64,000 nt of DNA from Rhizoclosmatium globosum (taxonomy: Eukaryota; Chytridiomycota; Chytridiomycetes; Chytridiales; Chytriomycetaceae): the NCBI GenBank assembly GCA_002104985.1, contig MCGO01000123.1, forward strand, positions 1-64,000, in the 5' to 3' direction. Under the pieces are notes generated by a model, which saw nothing but the letters and a program-made list of their open reading frames with translations, searched no databases and had not been told where the DNA came from. Made by a program: the position numbers and the translations under genes. Of this stretch, positions 1 to 11,214 are shown one piece after another (within the stretch, counting starts at the first letter, position 1; each line of letters begins with the position of its first letter).

Positions 1-246
1 AAGAAGAAACTAAGGCGTGAGAATGTCAAGAAGTTGCCTTGTCCTGAATGCTGTAAACTGTACAAATCGGAGGAAGCTCGAAAACAACATATTTGGAAAG
101 TGCACAAAACAAAAGTGGCGCTTTGTAAACATAGATTTATCGTTAATCAATTTATATCTTCGAATATACATATGTTTCAACTATACTTTCATGTTTTAGA
201 ACAAATAAAAATATCTGTGACTTTCTTAATAAACCATGGATTTTAA
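1..246 (+). CDS. C2H2 zinc finger protein, 3' end only
   Basis: Frame 1 is open from the window edge to a stop at 246. It contains one classical C2H2 finger, C-P-E-C then 12 residues, H, 4 residues, H (bases about 40-105), preceded by a Lys/Arg-rich stretch. The tail after the finger is hydrophobic and not finger-like. A possible splice donor (gtaaac, near base 124) lies just after the finger, so the true 3' end could differ. Probably the last finger of a nucleic-acid-binding protein whose body lies to the left. No specific family can be named. Confidence 0.5.
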   Translation, partial: KKKLRRENVKKLPCPECCKLYKSEEARKQHIWKVHKTKVALCKHRFIVNQFISSNIHMFQLYFHVLEQIKISVTFLINHGF

Positions 247-342
247 TGTATTACTGCAATATAAGCATGAAAAGAAAAGGGAAATAAGGGTAGATATACA
301 CATGAGGAGGGAAGAGTTTCGCTTAACTTCGCAACAGACAAA

Positions 343-810
343 CTAAAGACCCTGCTTCGCCAACAGTGCACGGTGTGATTCCAATAGCTGACTCTCCAAC
401 AAAGCCACGCGCCTTTTGAGTTCGTACTCTCTCTGAGCAAAACTGGATGCATCTGATTCCAAGACAGCCAATCTTGTACTCAAACGAGCCTTGTCGCCTT
501 CAAGCACATCCACCTGAGCCTCAAGCGAGTCGACTCTCGCCGCCTTTCTTGCACGCGACTTTCTAGCTGCCTCTGTGTTCCTCGCGCGTTTCTTTGCGGC
601 ATCATCGAGATCATCAAAGTCGGGCGTTTCTGAACGAACCCGTTTGTTCTTGTTCGTGAAGGGTGAGTTCAACGTAGCTGGCGATTCAGGAATCAGAGTT
701 GAAGTGGAAGTCAGGGCTGGAGAGACGGTGTTGGCAAAGGTGGAGGTGGCAAACATTGGTGGCGAAACAGAATCCTGGGTGAACGAGGACATTCCGTCGA
801 GCCAGGCCAT
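343..810 (-). CDS. Gcn4-like bZIP transcription factor
   Basis: The 155-residue reading frame has a Ser/Thr/Pro-rich N-terminal half and a C-terminal bZIP domain. The basic region holds RARNTEAARKSRARK, which matches the Gcn4/Cpc1-type signature N-x2-A-A-x-K/R-S-R-x-R-K, followed by heptad-spaced Leu/Val (SLEAQVDVLEGDKARLSTRL) and then a second coiled-coil stretch. Known role of the family: dimeric DNA binding, in fungi often amino-acid starvation control. The ATG at 810 is the first in frame. A TGA lies just upstream beside a plausible acceptor (ttctgag|gc), so an upstream exon is possible. Which bZIP subfamily it regulates like is inference. Confidence 0.8.
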   Translation of the reverse strand: MAWLDGMSSFTQDSVSPPMFATSTFANTVSPALTSTSTLIPESPATLNSPFTNKNKRVRSETPDFDDLDDAAKKRARNTEAARKSRARKAARVDSLEAQVDVLEGDKARLSTRLAVLESDASSFAQREYELKRRVALLESQLLESHRALLAKQGL

Positions 811-1575
811 CCAATCGGAATTCGGATTTGGATTCGGAGCAGTGCCTCAGAAGCCTCAAAGTTGAGTGGCGGAAGCAGAGAGAGCCAGTCGCTGAGGGAA
901 TGAGCATCGACTCGAACATCGGATCTCCTTCATAACCTCTCCATGTCTGGTATCCCTGGACCTCTGCTGACCAGTAGGGTTCGCAGTTGCCTCTAGAACT
1001 GGTGCATTTGCTGCTTGCTTCACTGTCATGACAAAGCACATTCGATTTCAGCAATGAAAATTGGTACAGGGAAGGAGAGTCTCCCACCTTTGACATAGCA
1101 CATTCTGGGGTTACGATAGCTGTGGCTCTTGAAAATCTGTGGGATGGACGGACACGAATGCTAAATGACTCCCTTTGCGCAGGAAGGGTTCTTATAGCTC
1201 AAATTTCAGCGCCATTTCTGCTGATCAAGCAAGTCAAGTTCATTATGACTCACTTTTCCATCAATGCGCCCCGATAAATTTTCTGACCAATGGTGTGCGG
1301 ATTTCTAATGCAATTAACTGTTTTGGTGAGCAAAGATCCCGGAGTTTGTTCGAGTGGATGCACATAGCTGCAAAGACAGTCAATCCGTACTGAGTTTTTC
1401 CTTCGTCCACCAACTTCGAATATACCAAATCTGGTCCCTCAAAATTGGTTGACGTCAGTAATCTGATTTTGCCTTCATTGCGTCACTGTGATTCATGTCT
1501 CCACGATTCGGTACCGACAGATCGGTCGAGAAACCCAAATAAAAGCAAGAATTCTATTTATTTCTCTATATCTGA
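811..1575. other. Intergenic region, no supported gene
   Basis: About 760 bases between the bZIP gene and the membrane-protein gene. Short ORFs occur on both strands but show no domain, repeat or splice pattern. The part next to 811 may hold a first exon and the promoter of the bZIP gene. Confidence 0.5.
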
Positions 1576-2587
1576 TTATCTGCCAAGTTTTTCTTTTGCT
1601 AGAGAGAGCGCCTTCTTACTTTCCTCATAGTGCATAAAGGCAATCAAAACAGAAATCACTCCCACGAACAAAACGCTTGTCGAAACAATACCAAAGCCAG
1701 CGCCTCCTTCACTTGTGTCTCGTGCTAACAAGTCCCCCAAATGACGTTCCCAATGGACTCGTCATCACGAATACAACCCAAATATCGGACGCCAAGATCC
1801 ACTGCCCCTTTCAACCCAAAAAAACATCCAACAACAACTCCAATAATCCCTGAACAGACGAGAACGCTCTCCCAATACGTGTTTTGCAACAAATCTACCG
1901 TCATTTCATTCCCGATAGACGTCCCCAATGCAAACGTAAACAATACAGCCAACCAATAAAATGCTTCACGTATCGTCGTATTTATGGCTTGGATAGATAA
2001 TGTCTTTTCAGTTGCATACCATGCAATGAAGACAATGATAAGTGCAAGTCCAAATCCACAGTCGTTTGCCACTTCATAACATCAAGGATATTCACCAAAC
2101 TATCCGTAATAAGTGTTCCAACAATCGACATAAGTATGACGACAATCCAATAAACCATCTGGTAGAGAATGAGTTTAGTCCTCCGAGTCACCAACCCACA
2201 ACAAAGAAACTCACTGGGACATAAGTTGACAAACGGAATTGAAGAACAAGTGCAAAGAACGAGAAAAGAAAGCATAATACCACATGTGATTCCCTCTGCT
2301 CGACTACTATTCCCGTCTTGTCCTTGAAACGCCGCGTCGATTGCATCAGCAAAAGCTCCTCCTACCGGAGTACAAAGAACTTTGACGACCCAGAACGACC
2401 AATCGGGGAGAGGTATTTTATTTGGACGTGGGGGTTGAGGTGGGAGAAAATCCGCGATCGTCAGCTTCAGGTTATCTGCAGCTTCACTTCCGCGCCGTGG
2501 AGTGTATGGTGGAATATAGAGTGTTTGCTCACTCAATGCCTCTGTGATCATATGTGGGTGGATGGCATCCTGTGTTGGATTCAGCAT
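1576..2587 (-). pseudogene. COG4705-like bacterial-type membrane protein, several frame breaks
   Basis: Pieces in different frames line up in order with the uncharacterised multi-TM family COG4705, known mainly from bacteria. In order: LPDWSFWVVKVLCTPVGGAF, VLQFRLSTYVP, YWIVVILMSIVGTLITDSL, IAWYATEKTLSI, REAFYWLAVLFTFALGTSIG, then WVVFVMTSPLGTSF and DLLARDTSEGGAGFG in shifted frames, ending with a last TM and a stop at 1576. A clean 58-base intron (GTGAGT ... CTAAAC ... CAG) follows VLQFRLSTYVP. At least four one-base shifts are needed, near 2265, 2060, 1792 and 1737. The last would be cured by one G fewer in a five-G run and the one near 2060 by one T more in a TTT run. Function is unknown in the family. 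The intron shows it is resident in a eukaryotic genome. Either a decaying gene or a good gene with assembly indels. Confidence 0.75.
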
Positions 2588-2761
2588 GTCGGGAACTTAT
2601 AAATTGTCAGATTGAAGAAAGAAATCTAATAATAAATGTATTTCTGTAAGGCAACTTTTACAAACCACAGTTGCATCTAAAAAAGTACGAAACGAAGGAA
2701 GGAAAAAGCGCATGCCTCTACAGACTGTAAACTCCGTTAAGCGCATTCGCCATGGCCGTGT

Positions 2762-4035
2762 TCACATCTGGCAGCTGGCAAGAGAAACAGTGACAAGGTC
2801 GTCCGCCAATCCAAGGTTACAAACGATGGTATTTCCATAAGTGCCGCAGCCAACACTATTATAGTCCCCGGCGTTACCGAAAACCAAGCCAGCTTGATTC
2901 AAAAAGTGACCGTTTCCATCCTGTCCTTGTCCCAAAGCTTCTTGGGTAACCCAACCGAAATAAGCACCTGGGCAACTAGTCTCCCCAACGTACAAATTCT
3001 GGCCCCAGTACAAACCCATATCAGCAGAGTAACTGTGAGCGTCCCAGACGCCAAGAGTGTTAGCATATGCAGCACTGACAGTAGCCCAAGCCGCAAGCTG
3101 GTCGTTCCACTTCAACGGGCCATCCTGGTTTCCGTAATAAGCTCTAGCATAATTATGCAAGGTCAAACACTGTCCAGCAAAGTCGTAAGCCCCAATAGAG
3201 TCTGTGTACGCCTGTGCAGCAGCAGCGTCCTGGAAATCGTTAACAGCCAATTGAGCACAAACATCCAAGTTGTATTTGGAGCAAGTAGCCGCGGTTTCTT
3301 GTTGGGGTGCTGGTGCGGGGTCCGAGGCAGCAAAGTTTCCCCCTTGAAGGACATCTCCAGTCGTGTCTGGGGCTTGGCCTTGAGGCTGCCATTGAGCACC
3401 ATCCCATTCGTACCATTGTCCATTAGCGTCAACGTACCAAGAGTTTCCTTGGGAGTCAGAACGACTTGTGGAGACTGAGACTGGGGCTGAGACTGAGACT
3501 GAGACTGTTGGGTTTGGGCCGTGTCTGGGGCTTGGCCTTGAGGCTGCCATTGAGCACCGTCCATTCGTACCATTGTCCGTTAGCGTCAACGTACCACGAG
3601 TTACCTTGGGAATCGAGAACAACAGTTGGAGACTGAGATTGGGACTGGTCTTGCTGGGACTGGTCTTGTTGGGATTGGTCCTCAGCTACTGCAGAAGCAT
3701 CACCGATCTCGGCCTGTGGCGCTGGTGCTGGTCCCGAATCATCAGATTGGGCATCGAGTGGTTGAGCGGTGGCTGCATCTTCATACACAGTCCAGTTGGA
3801 ACCGTCATAGGACCAGAGGTAGTTGCCATTCTGGTCAACGACCCAATAGATTCCGTTCGAATCGACGTAAGCGTTGGAAACTGTGGCATCGATCTGTGAT
3901 ATCACCGCAAAGGGTGTCTTGGCATCAGTATCAACTTGAAAGGACAGTGTTTCAGATATGCACGAATACCTGCTGTGCAACTACAGTCATAGCCGCTGAG
4001 AGGGCAAAGGCGGCGACGAGGTTGAACAACTTCAT
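2762..4035 (-). CDS. Secreted CAP (SCP/PR-1) protein with Trp/Tyr-rich repeats, one frame break
   Basis: Exon 1 (3970-4035) encodes a signal peptide, MKLFNLVAAFALSAAMTVVA, followed by QQ. An intron 3894-3969 (gtattc...cag) leads to exon 2 (3893 down to 2762). Exon 2 opens with W/Y-rich units (IYWVVDQNGNYLWSYDGSNW; SWYVDANGQWYEW), then Gln/Ser/Pro linkers, then a CAP domain with LHNYARAYYGNQDGPLKWND, HSYSAD, GQNLYVG and a final VGCGTYGNTIVCN. CAP proteins are secreted and bind sterols, lipids or wall components in other fungi. The reading frame breaks near 3560, where one copy of a repeat reads gtccatt and the other copy, 150 bases away, reads atcccatt (one C missing). Tandem with the next gene, same orientation. 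Confidence 0.8.
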
Positions 4036-4488
4036 ATGAATGTGGCTGCCCTTTGTGGTTTAATTTGTTAATTAGTTTTGCCAATTTTCGTTCTGTTCGT
4101 GCACAAGCAGACACCCACTTAAGAAGTGGGTTTAAAACAAGCTTGCGTGTGCATGTTGTTAGACTCTAAGCTCAGAGTATGGCTCTCCTTGCGACAATCG
4201 CAATGTCTTGGCAACATTACTGATCCTCAGCCCAAAAAAGCTTGGCACAATTACACAAAGAGCATTTATTCAGTTCAAAGCAATGTCCTCAGCCAAATTA
4301 AGACGTTACAAGCAGTAGATTTGAATTCATCCTTTTTTAATCTTCATTATCTCGGGGACATAATATTTAATGGTATGTACTTTTAGCCCCTTTATTTCGT
4401 CTATAACTGTAACAATAAACTCGAACGTATACAAAGAATATCTCCTTTTTGGATTGTATTCTCCTTTCAATGCCTCAGGGTGTCTACC
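4036..4488. other. Intergenic spacer between the two tandem CAP genes
   Basis: About 450 bases. It must hold the promoter of the downstream CAP gene and the 3' region of the upstream one. Within 4445-4517 short direct repeats (ctcctttcaa, repeated with variants) occur. No RNA gene or ORF of substance seen. Confidence 0.4.
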
Positions 4489-6057
4489 TTATGGGTTGTA
4501 CTCTCCTTTCAAAGCCTCAGCAAAGGCAACGTTAATATCCTTCAAACCATCGAGGGACGCATTTACAAGAGCGTCGTCCAAACCAAGGTTGCAGACAATA
4601 GTGTTTCCATAAGCACCACAACCAACACTGGAGTAGTCACCAAGACCACCAAAGACCAAACCAGCCTGGTTCAAAAAGTGACCGTTTCCGGAAGGACCGG
4701 TACCGAGAGCCTCCTCAGTGACCCATCCGTAGTAAGCTTCAGCACAGGTGGCCTTACCGACGTACAAATTCTGACCCAAGAAGAGACCAATGTCAGCAGA
4801 GTAACTGTGGGCCTCCCAGTAGCCAGTAGCGTCAGCATAAGCAGCAGAGACTTGAGCCCACGCAGCCAACTTGGAGTTCCACTTCAATGGACCAAGGCCA
4901 GAGTAGTACTGTCTTGCGTGGGTGTGCAAGACCTGGCACTCGCTGGCAAAGTCGGTTCCTCCATTAGCAACAGCGAAGGCTCTGGCATCGTCGGCGTTCT
5001 GGAAATCGCCATAGGCCAAATTCTGGCATGCAGCGAGGTTTGACTTTGAACATGGAGAGACGCCGACGACGACTTGGTCGGCAGCGGCAAAGTTGCTTCC
5101 TTGGATAACGTTTTCGCTTTGTGGAGCTGGAGCTGGACCGGCTTGGTAAGTTTGCCATGCGGCACCATCCCAAACATAAAGTGGTTGGCCATCGTCGCCA
5201 TAGTAAATCCAAGTACCAGAATCATCCTGACGAGGGTTCTGTTGAGCTTGTTGTTGTTGTTGTTGCTGGGCATTAATTGGCTGCCAGTTACTTCCATCCC
5301 AAGTGTAAATTGGTTGGCCATCGTCGCCATAGTAAATCCAAGTGCCAGTAGCATCTTGACGAGGGTTCTGCTGAGCTTGTTGTTGAGTTTGCTGTTGGAC
5401 TTGTTGGGAAGAGCCTTGGTCAATGTGCTGCCAGTTGCTTCCATCCCAAGTGTAAGCTGGCTGGTTGAACTGGTCGTAGTAGATCCAGGTACCGGTGCTG
5501 TCCTGACGAGGGTTAGCATCTTGCGATTGCTGAGAAGAAGCATCTGAGGTAGAGACTTGGGAGGAGCCTTGAGAACCGTCGTTGTACGGCGTCCAGGTAG
5601 TTCCGCTCAAGTACCAGTATTGGTTGTTTGAATCCAGGAACCAACAGTAGGTTCCATCAAAGACTGATCCTGCGTAGTGAGCACATTGGTCTGCGGTAGA
5701 GCCAGTGATCTATTTGGCACGTAAGATTCGGTTAGAAGAAATTAGGGTTATTGATGAGTGCGTGCAGTGTGTCTAGTCCGTTCCCTCCCTCTTCCGTCTC
5801 ATTCGCTGTCCACCATCCTCCTTCCTCCTCCTTCCTCCTCTCAATTCTTGTATTTCGTAGGTACCGTCCAGCCATCCAATAGAAAGGATCACTGACCACC
5901 CGCAACAGCAAGCCATAGGTGTCTCCCAACAACTTCAGCCTTCGTGCTCCTTCTTGCTCCTTTCCAATCCGAATTCATCTGAATCTACTCGTACCTGAGC
6001 AACAACAGCCGAGGCAGCGACAGCAGCAACGGTCGCAAAGACTTTGAAGAGTTGCAT
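4489..6057 (-). CDS. Secreted CAP (SCP/PR-1) protein with Trp/Tyr-rich repeats
   Basis: Exon 1 (5995-6057) encodes the signal peptide MQLFKVFATVAAVAASAVVA plus Q. A long 285-base intron (5710-5994) with a pyrimidine-rich stretch follows, and exon 2 is 4489-5709. The product is 427 residues. After a Cys-containing W-rich segment come three units of the type NPRQDxxGTWIYYGDDGQP followed by a Y-x-WDG motif, separated by Gln-rich linkers. The C-terminal CAP domain shows THARQYYSGLGPLKWNS, HSYSAD, GQNLYVG, GHFLNQAGLVF and VGCGAYGNTIVCN. It is a close paralogue of the gene at 2762-4035 and, unlike it, has an unbroken frame. Likely acts outside the cell. The W/Y repeats may be a wall- or ligand-binding module (inference). 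Confidence 0.88.
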
Positions 6058-6324
6058 CAAAGTCTTGTTTTTGGGGGGGTCGTGAGAAAAATTGTTGGCC
6101 AATGAAGCACATCATCCTGATCTCCAAATTGGTTTTCAATGTATTGATTGACAGAAGTTAATTCCGCATTTCTTCCCCGATTTCAGTAGGGGCGGTGTCT
6201 TTTTCTTTCGTCTTCACACATTAAAGATAAATTCTGGATGGTTTATTCTGTCAAAGACTATCTGAAACTATGTATTCCCCAGTTTCATTTTTTTACAACA
6301 ACGCCACCAACACCACAATTCGTC

Positions 6325-6660
6325 TCACATAATTTGTTCTGAATCAATGTATGGTTCTTGAGGCTCTTCCTGCCACGAGTCATCATTTGGAGGAGTGTTG
6401 TCGAAAGGAAAGAATCCAGGATCCAGTGGATCTTGAGGCCTGTCATAAACTGGTCCTTCCGCTGGGTAGTTGTCGGCGGGAATAGCTGGATAAATAACGT
6501 CAATCAAGGGTCCTTCATTTGTTGAGTCGGATGAATCCTGTTGACAGCCAATGAGCATCATCAAATAATTCTATAAGTTGACAGAAGTTGAGCTCACCTG
6601 TTCGGACATAATAGGCCTTGCGAATACAGCTACAATAGCGAGAAGCGTTAGAAATCGCAT
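6325..6660 (-). CDS. Small secreted acidic protein, unknown function
   Basis: Exon 1 (6598-6660) begins MRFLTLLAIVAVFARPIM, a good signal peptide. A 60-base intron (GTGAGC...CAACAG) leads to exon 2 (6325-6537). The 91-residue product is mature-acidic and rich in Pro, Asp and Glu (PADNYPAEGPVYDRPQDPLD) with no cysteine in the mature part. No domain recognised. The paired signal peptide and intron with frame kept across it make it a credible gene. Confidence 0.6.
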
Positions 6661-6767
6661 GGAATAACGATGAAGTTGATTATGACGTGGAATGACGCCA
6701 ACAATCAAAGCAAGTTATCATCAAAAAAAAGCCAAGACTGTAGCAAACTTCCAATTAACATAATAAA

Positions 6768-8637
6768 TCATGAATACAGCTTCCAAAACAACCGCCACGA
6801 TTCTTCCATCCTCCCTTTCCACCTCATATCCTTCCGAACTCCCATCTCAAGACCAAGAAACCCCATATAACACCAAGGATCAATCATTTCCTTGTGCCCA
6901 TCACCCAATCGCATTGTCTCCATTCCCAACTCAACTTCCAAAACAATGGACGCCTCATCTCTTCTCACCATTACGTTATCCAGGCTTCGCCCAAACACTA
7001 CAACATCCTCAACCTCTGCAAACATCGCCTCCATAGTATTCACCAAGGGAATAATCGGTGTACTCAACCTCCTCATTCGCACTTCCTTCATAACCATTTG
7101 CAAAGCATCCCTCACTTTCACTAAATACACAAGGCTGTCCATTTCCACCAATTGAAGCCACATCATATCCATGCGACACGCAACAAACCACAACGCAATA
7201 AAAGATTCGAAGACACTCAAAAGCGGTGGTTTACGAATATTTTCTGTTTGCGAGAGTGGCAAGAGACTTGTATTTGCTTTCAGAACTGCGGTCAAGCTAG
7301 CGAGATGCACGACCCTCCAAGCTGCAGATGTACATTCACGAATCGCGTCAATCACAATTCTTTGCTGATTTGAACTCAAAAACTGTGGTCGAAACGATTT
7401 TGAGTTTGTAAGGAAGACGACTGGACGGTAAAGCACCGAGATGCTGGATTGTATCGTGAAATTAAGTTCAAATACGTCAATGTCGGGACATGTTGTTGCG
7501 GCCTGAGCTACGAATTTCTCTTTTTCGGATGTGGAGAGGGTGGTGATATCCGCGGAATAGTGGAAAATGAAGTAGTAATTAGACCGAACAGATGCGAGAA
7601 CCGTTTGAATTCGAGAATATATGGGTGACGAATGGCTGACGGATTTCAAAAACGTGTCTATAGTCGTTGGAGGTGCAGAAAACAGTTGTCGAATTGTCCC
7701 GATAAGATTGCAAAATCCAGCTTGGGACTTATGAAATGGAGGAACATCAGGATGTTCATGGATAAATACAGGATATGGATCAAAAACTTGAGAACGTGGC
7801 TTGACATTGTCTCCATCAAGTCCTGCAAATCGAAAAGGATTGGGTAAATACGACTGAGTGTAGGTATACTGCAGGTATAATTTCCAAAAGATTCTTCTGC
7901 ATTCTTCATGTTGGCGAAAATTTAGATTCGAAAGCGTTGGTGAATTATTTGGGTCGAGGTTCATTCCCAAATCCATCATCATATTCAGAGCAATCTTTAA
8001 GCACTTCTCGCTTAATATCATATCCCCAGCATCTGTAATGAAGAACGATTAAATAGACTCTCTCCAAAACAATACACATACTTCGAGCATGGATGTGCAA
8101 GAGATTATACGCAAAAACCAAGTACCTTGATGGCGTAACGATATCCGTGAAATAAAAGGCCTTCCTCGCTCTTCGAAAGTAGCTCATCTTTGTTCGTTCA
8201 AGAGTTCCATCGGCATCATCCATTCTACTCAGAATATGGCAACAGAGAATGAATCGAAGCACAGCAGGTACTTGAAAGAAGTCACGCAAGAAAGTTTCCG
8301 CATCCACCATCTCTGCTTGTGGCAATTTAGTCCCATTTTCTGTAAAGAAGTTAAAGACGAGCAGCCAATCATCAAATGTGGGAATAAGATCTGGGTCAAT
8401 GAGTTCTGTGTCTGAAATGTCCGACAAAGGTGTGTGAAGAGCATCCATCAAACGATTCAAAAATGGAGTCACAAAGCTATTCATTGTTGCGAAATTTGCA
8501 TGGGAGTGGAATAGGTTGTCTTGTATATATGATATGCTACCGATTACGTCCTTAGAGCCTTCGGCAAGATTATCCAGTACACTACAGCGTAATCTGGTTA
8601 AATGATGCGCAAATGAAGTCCAATTCTTTGCTCTCAT
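6768..8637 (-). CDS. Protein with fungal transcription factor (MHR) domain, no zinc cluster
   Basis: Exons 8082-8637 and 6768-8032 (intron GTATGT...TACAG) give 606 residues in one frame. The middle resembles the fungal_trans / middle homology region of Zn2Cys6 activators: an all-helical region with RRIFWKLYLQYTYTQSYLPN, corresponding to the family's R-R-x-FW ... S ... G-x-P/PxxF block, then a helical C-terminus with Trp/Met-rich patches. No C6 zinc cluster or other DNA-binding motif is visible at the N-terminus, and the next gene ends only 60 bases upstream, which leaves no room for one. It may regulate through partner proteins, or be a decayed activator. Family assignment is from pattern only. 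Confidence 0.6.
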
Positions 8638-8697
8638 TAAATTATTTCTCTAAATGGTGTCCACAACCATATCACAACTAGAATTTATTCTCACTTC

Positions 8698-9854
8698 TCA
8701 CACTATTGATGTACTTCCACTCCTCCCCGACTCCTCCAATTCAATCTTATCCTCATTCGACAAATACTGCCGTCCATTCACATGAACCAACCCATTCCTC
8801 CTCCCTTCCTCGGGATAATACAGATAACATCCCCACCTCCTCCAAGCCTCCAACCCACCCTCCTTCACTTCCTTTAACAGCACATGTCCCATTGTATCTT
8901 CAATAAAATCTCCACGTTTGAATTTGTATTCCCCAGAGAAGACGTGTTCCTTGTAAAACTGTGTTCTCGCAATATGATTTTTGTCGAACCAGAAGAAAGA
9001 GCGACAAAGCGGGATGGTTGGGTGTATTGGAGGATCGATGACTGCAGATGGGAGACCGACGCGCCCAGAGATTGCAGAAGCGTATCCCTGCGTTCGACGG
9101 GATATGAAGCCAAGATAGTTTATGTCTGTGTGCGTATCCATAAGATCCAAGAATGCACTGAATGGCAGTTTTTAGATTCAGACAGATAGTAAGGGAAAAG
9201 GACAAGAAACCTGATATCCATCGCTTCATTCATCCGCCAGTCGTGTTGCATTGCAAATACATAATCAGTTTTGACGTATTGCATAGCTTCCCGGACAGCT
9301 AAAGCCTGCCCCAGCCTTGGACCAGTAACTTTCAAGCACGTCAATATAACAGGACTCGAATCCGATCGTTGTGTTTCAAATACATCCATTGAGTTGTCGA
9401 TTGTTTTTGAAGTTGGAGGGATGGTGATTGGGAACCAAGTTGCTGTTGTGACTCTGGCATCATCATCAGGAAACTCTTGCTTTTTATCGTCTTCATGAGC
9501 CATAGAGACCAAAGGAGGTGGTGAATCAGGACCAATCATGTCAAGAACAGTCCACTTCTCCTTTATCCAATCGCCCATCCATTCTTTCGTTCCCCAATTC
9601 AGTCCCAAAAATGATATTGTTCCATCGACAAACTGAGAATAGTTTTCGCGCTGAGACTCAGTGATTGCGGCCTGTTTCGAGGCTTCTTTTCCTTCGGGGA
9701 CAACTTTCCATCCATCAAACACGATTATTAGATGGCATTGGAGGAGGGCCGGAGTATACTGGAACAGCGATGAAAGAACGGTTTGAAGGACGACTGGATT
9801 TGGGTGCGATGGTATAGCACTGCATGTGATGATCAATGTCAAACGAGACTTCAT
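8698..9854 (-). CDS. Glycosyltransferase-like protein (GT-A type, tentative)
   Basis: Exons 9211-9854 and 8698-9157 join across a 53-base intron (GTTTCT...TTCAG) in frame, 367 residues. The N-terminus has a Rossmann-like hydrophobic strand (SRLTLIITCSAIPSHPNP), then LIIVFDGW, and in the middle YVFAMQHDWRM, in the place where GT-A enzymes carry their metal-binding acidic motif. The C-terminal half is rich in aromatic and basic residues (RWGCYLYYPEEGRRNG). No signal peptide. The fold assignment rests on order of motifs only. Substrate unknown. It could also be an unclassified nucleotide-sugar binding protein. Confidence 0.5.
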
Positions 9855-10021
9855 TGTTCAACAAGGCTATTATGCCTTTTTTCGCATCTTATTCATTTTC
9901 TTTGAATGACCGCTTTTCGTTAAACGTTACAACCAAACAAAGTTGAATATATTAATAAGATTAGCAATTAAGAACAAAATCAATCTATGTCATGTACCGA
10001 AGCCAAAGCCAATCAAGTACC

Positions 10022-11214
10022 TTACTCTTTCGCAGCTCTAACAAGCCTCCCAATTTCTTCATCCGACATTCCATACGAACATCCATCCTTCTCCTCTCGA
10101 CACCGAATACTTTCCAAATGCCGTCGAAGAGCATCCGCCCTCGCGAACCTTCGATTACAAAGACCACGTTCCCCGCCAGGACACACCCAGACTTTATCCC
10201 CCGCTCCTCCATGAACACTCCGCACGTGTCGCAGCATTTCTTGGCGTCGACGAAACCGCGCATAACAGACTTCTTTAATCACAACGCCGTGAATTTCCAA
10301 AGCTTCTTCGCGAGATAGGCCGTGGTAAATACAGTGATGGGGGCGGCCTGGAGCGTCTACTTCCAAATGTGCTTTTGCTCTACTCCCACGTCCAATATCC
10401 CCTCTTTGATGTACTGGAGGAACAGTCAATACGTGGTTGCAGATATTAGGTGGTGGAGGTGGACTCTGACCAGCTTCCAAATCGGGGGTGGAGCGGTTGC
10501 TCAAGCTAGATCCGTCTTTAAGCATTACATCCGCCAACACATTCAAACTGCTTCCTTCTCCACGCGTAATGATTTTTGTTGGTTGTTGTTGTGATTGAGG
10601 GGAGGTTGAGGAATGACACTGGGGCCAAGCCGAAACTGTGATTCTTGTCCTTCCCCAACAGAACCAAGCGATCCAACACTCCACTGTCGCCCATCTCCAG
10701 AATTCCTAGTATTCCCAACATGGAACTGTATTCGATCCGCGCTCGTTGGCCTCACAGCAGTGCCTCCACCTTCTACAGGTTGTAATCCCATAGGACTTGA
10801 TTGCAGAGAGATTGGCGAAGGAAAGTGAGCCGGCCGTGTCACCCCGTACAATCCCTGCACATTCAATCCAGTTCTTATGCTACCTGGAACAACAATAGCT
10901 CCATTTTGTTGAACAACCGGATGTTTTTGTGTCTGATTCCCACTTTGAGGTACTCCCACAAACCATGGCACCAGCACAACCTGATATCCACCAATAGTCT
11001 GACCAGGTGGTAGTGGTTGTTGATTAAGTTGAAGAGAAACGGCCTTAGTCAGTGACGGTAACTGCACTCGGCTTTGTTGTTGGTCCGGCCCCTTCAAGCG
11101 CGATTCCCCCTCCTCTTCAACCACCCCTTCCTTTTCTGCCTCGTCTTTCTTTGCTTCTCCTTCCTTTGCCGTAGACCCTTCAACGCGGACCTCGATAAGG
11201 TCGGAAATATTCAT
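10022..11214 (-). CDS. C2H2 zinc finger protein with low-complexity N-terminus, apparent frame break
   Basis: The N-terminal ORF (10543-11214) is acidic, then Gln/Pro/Ser-rich, a typical regulatory low-complexity region. The C-terminal part (to 10022) lies in another frame and carries two C2H2-type fingers, CYARFRRRQEMLRHVRSVH and a second with C-x7-C spacing followed by RRFARADALRRHLESIRC. The switch is needed around 10560-10600, in a CAA-rich stretch followed by an A5 run, with no convincing intron, so it is probably a one-base indel (real or assembly). Likely a DNA-binding regulator. The target is unknown. Confidence 0.55.

Noticed and set aside
1175..1630. Two small plus-strand ORFs left of the COG4705-like gene
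   Set aside because: No features beyond an open frame; the second overlaps the true 3' end of the minus-strand gene.
3468..3899. Long plus-strand ORFs opposite the CAP genes (also 2894-3478, 5074-5547)
   Set aside because: Repeated ET/VG or LLSLLL patterns are antisense reflections of Gln/Ser-rich repeats. No start, splice or domain evidence.
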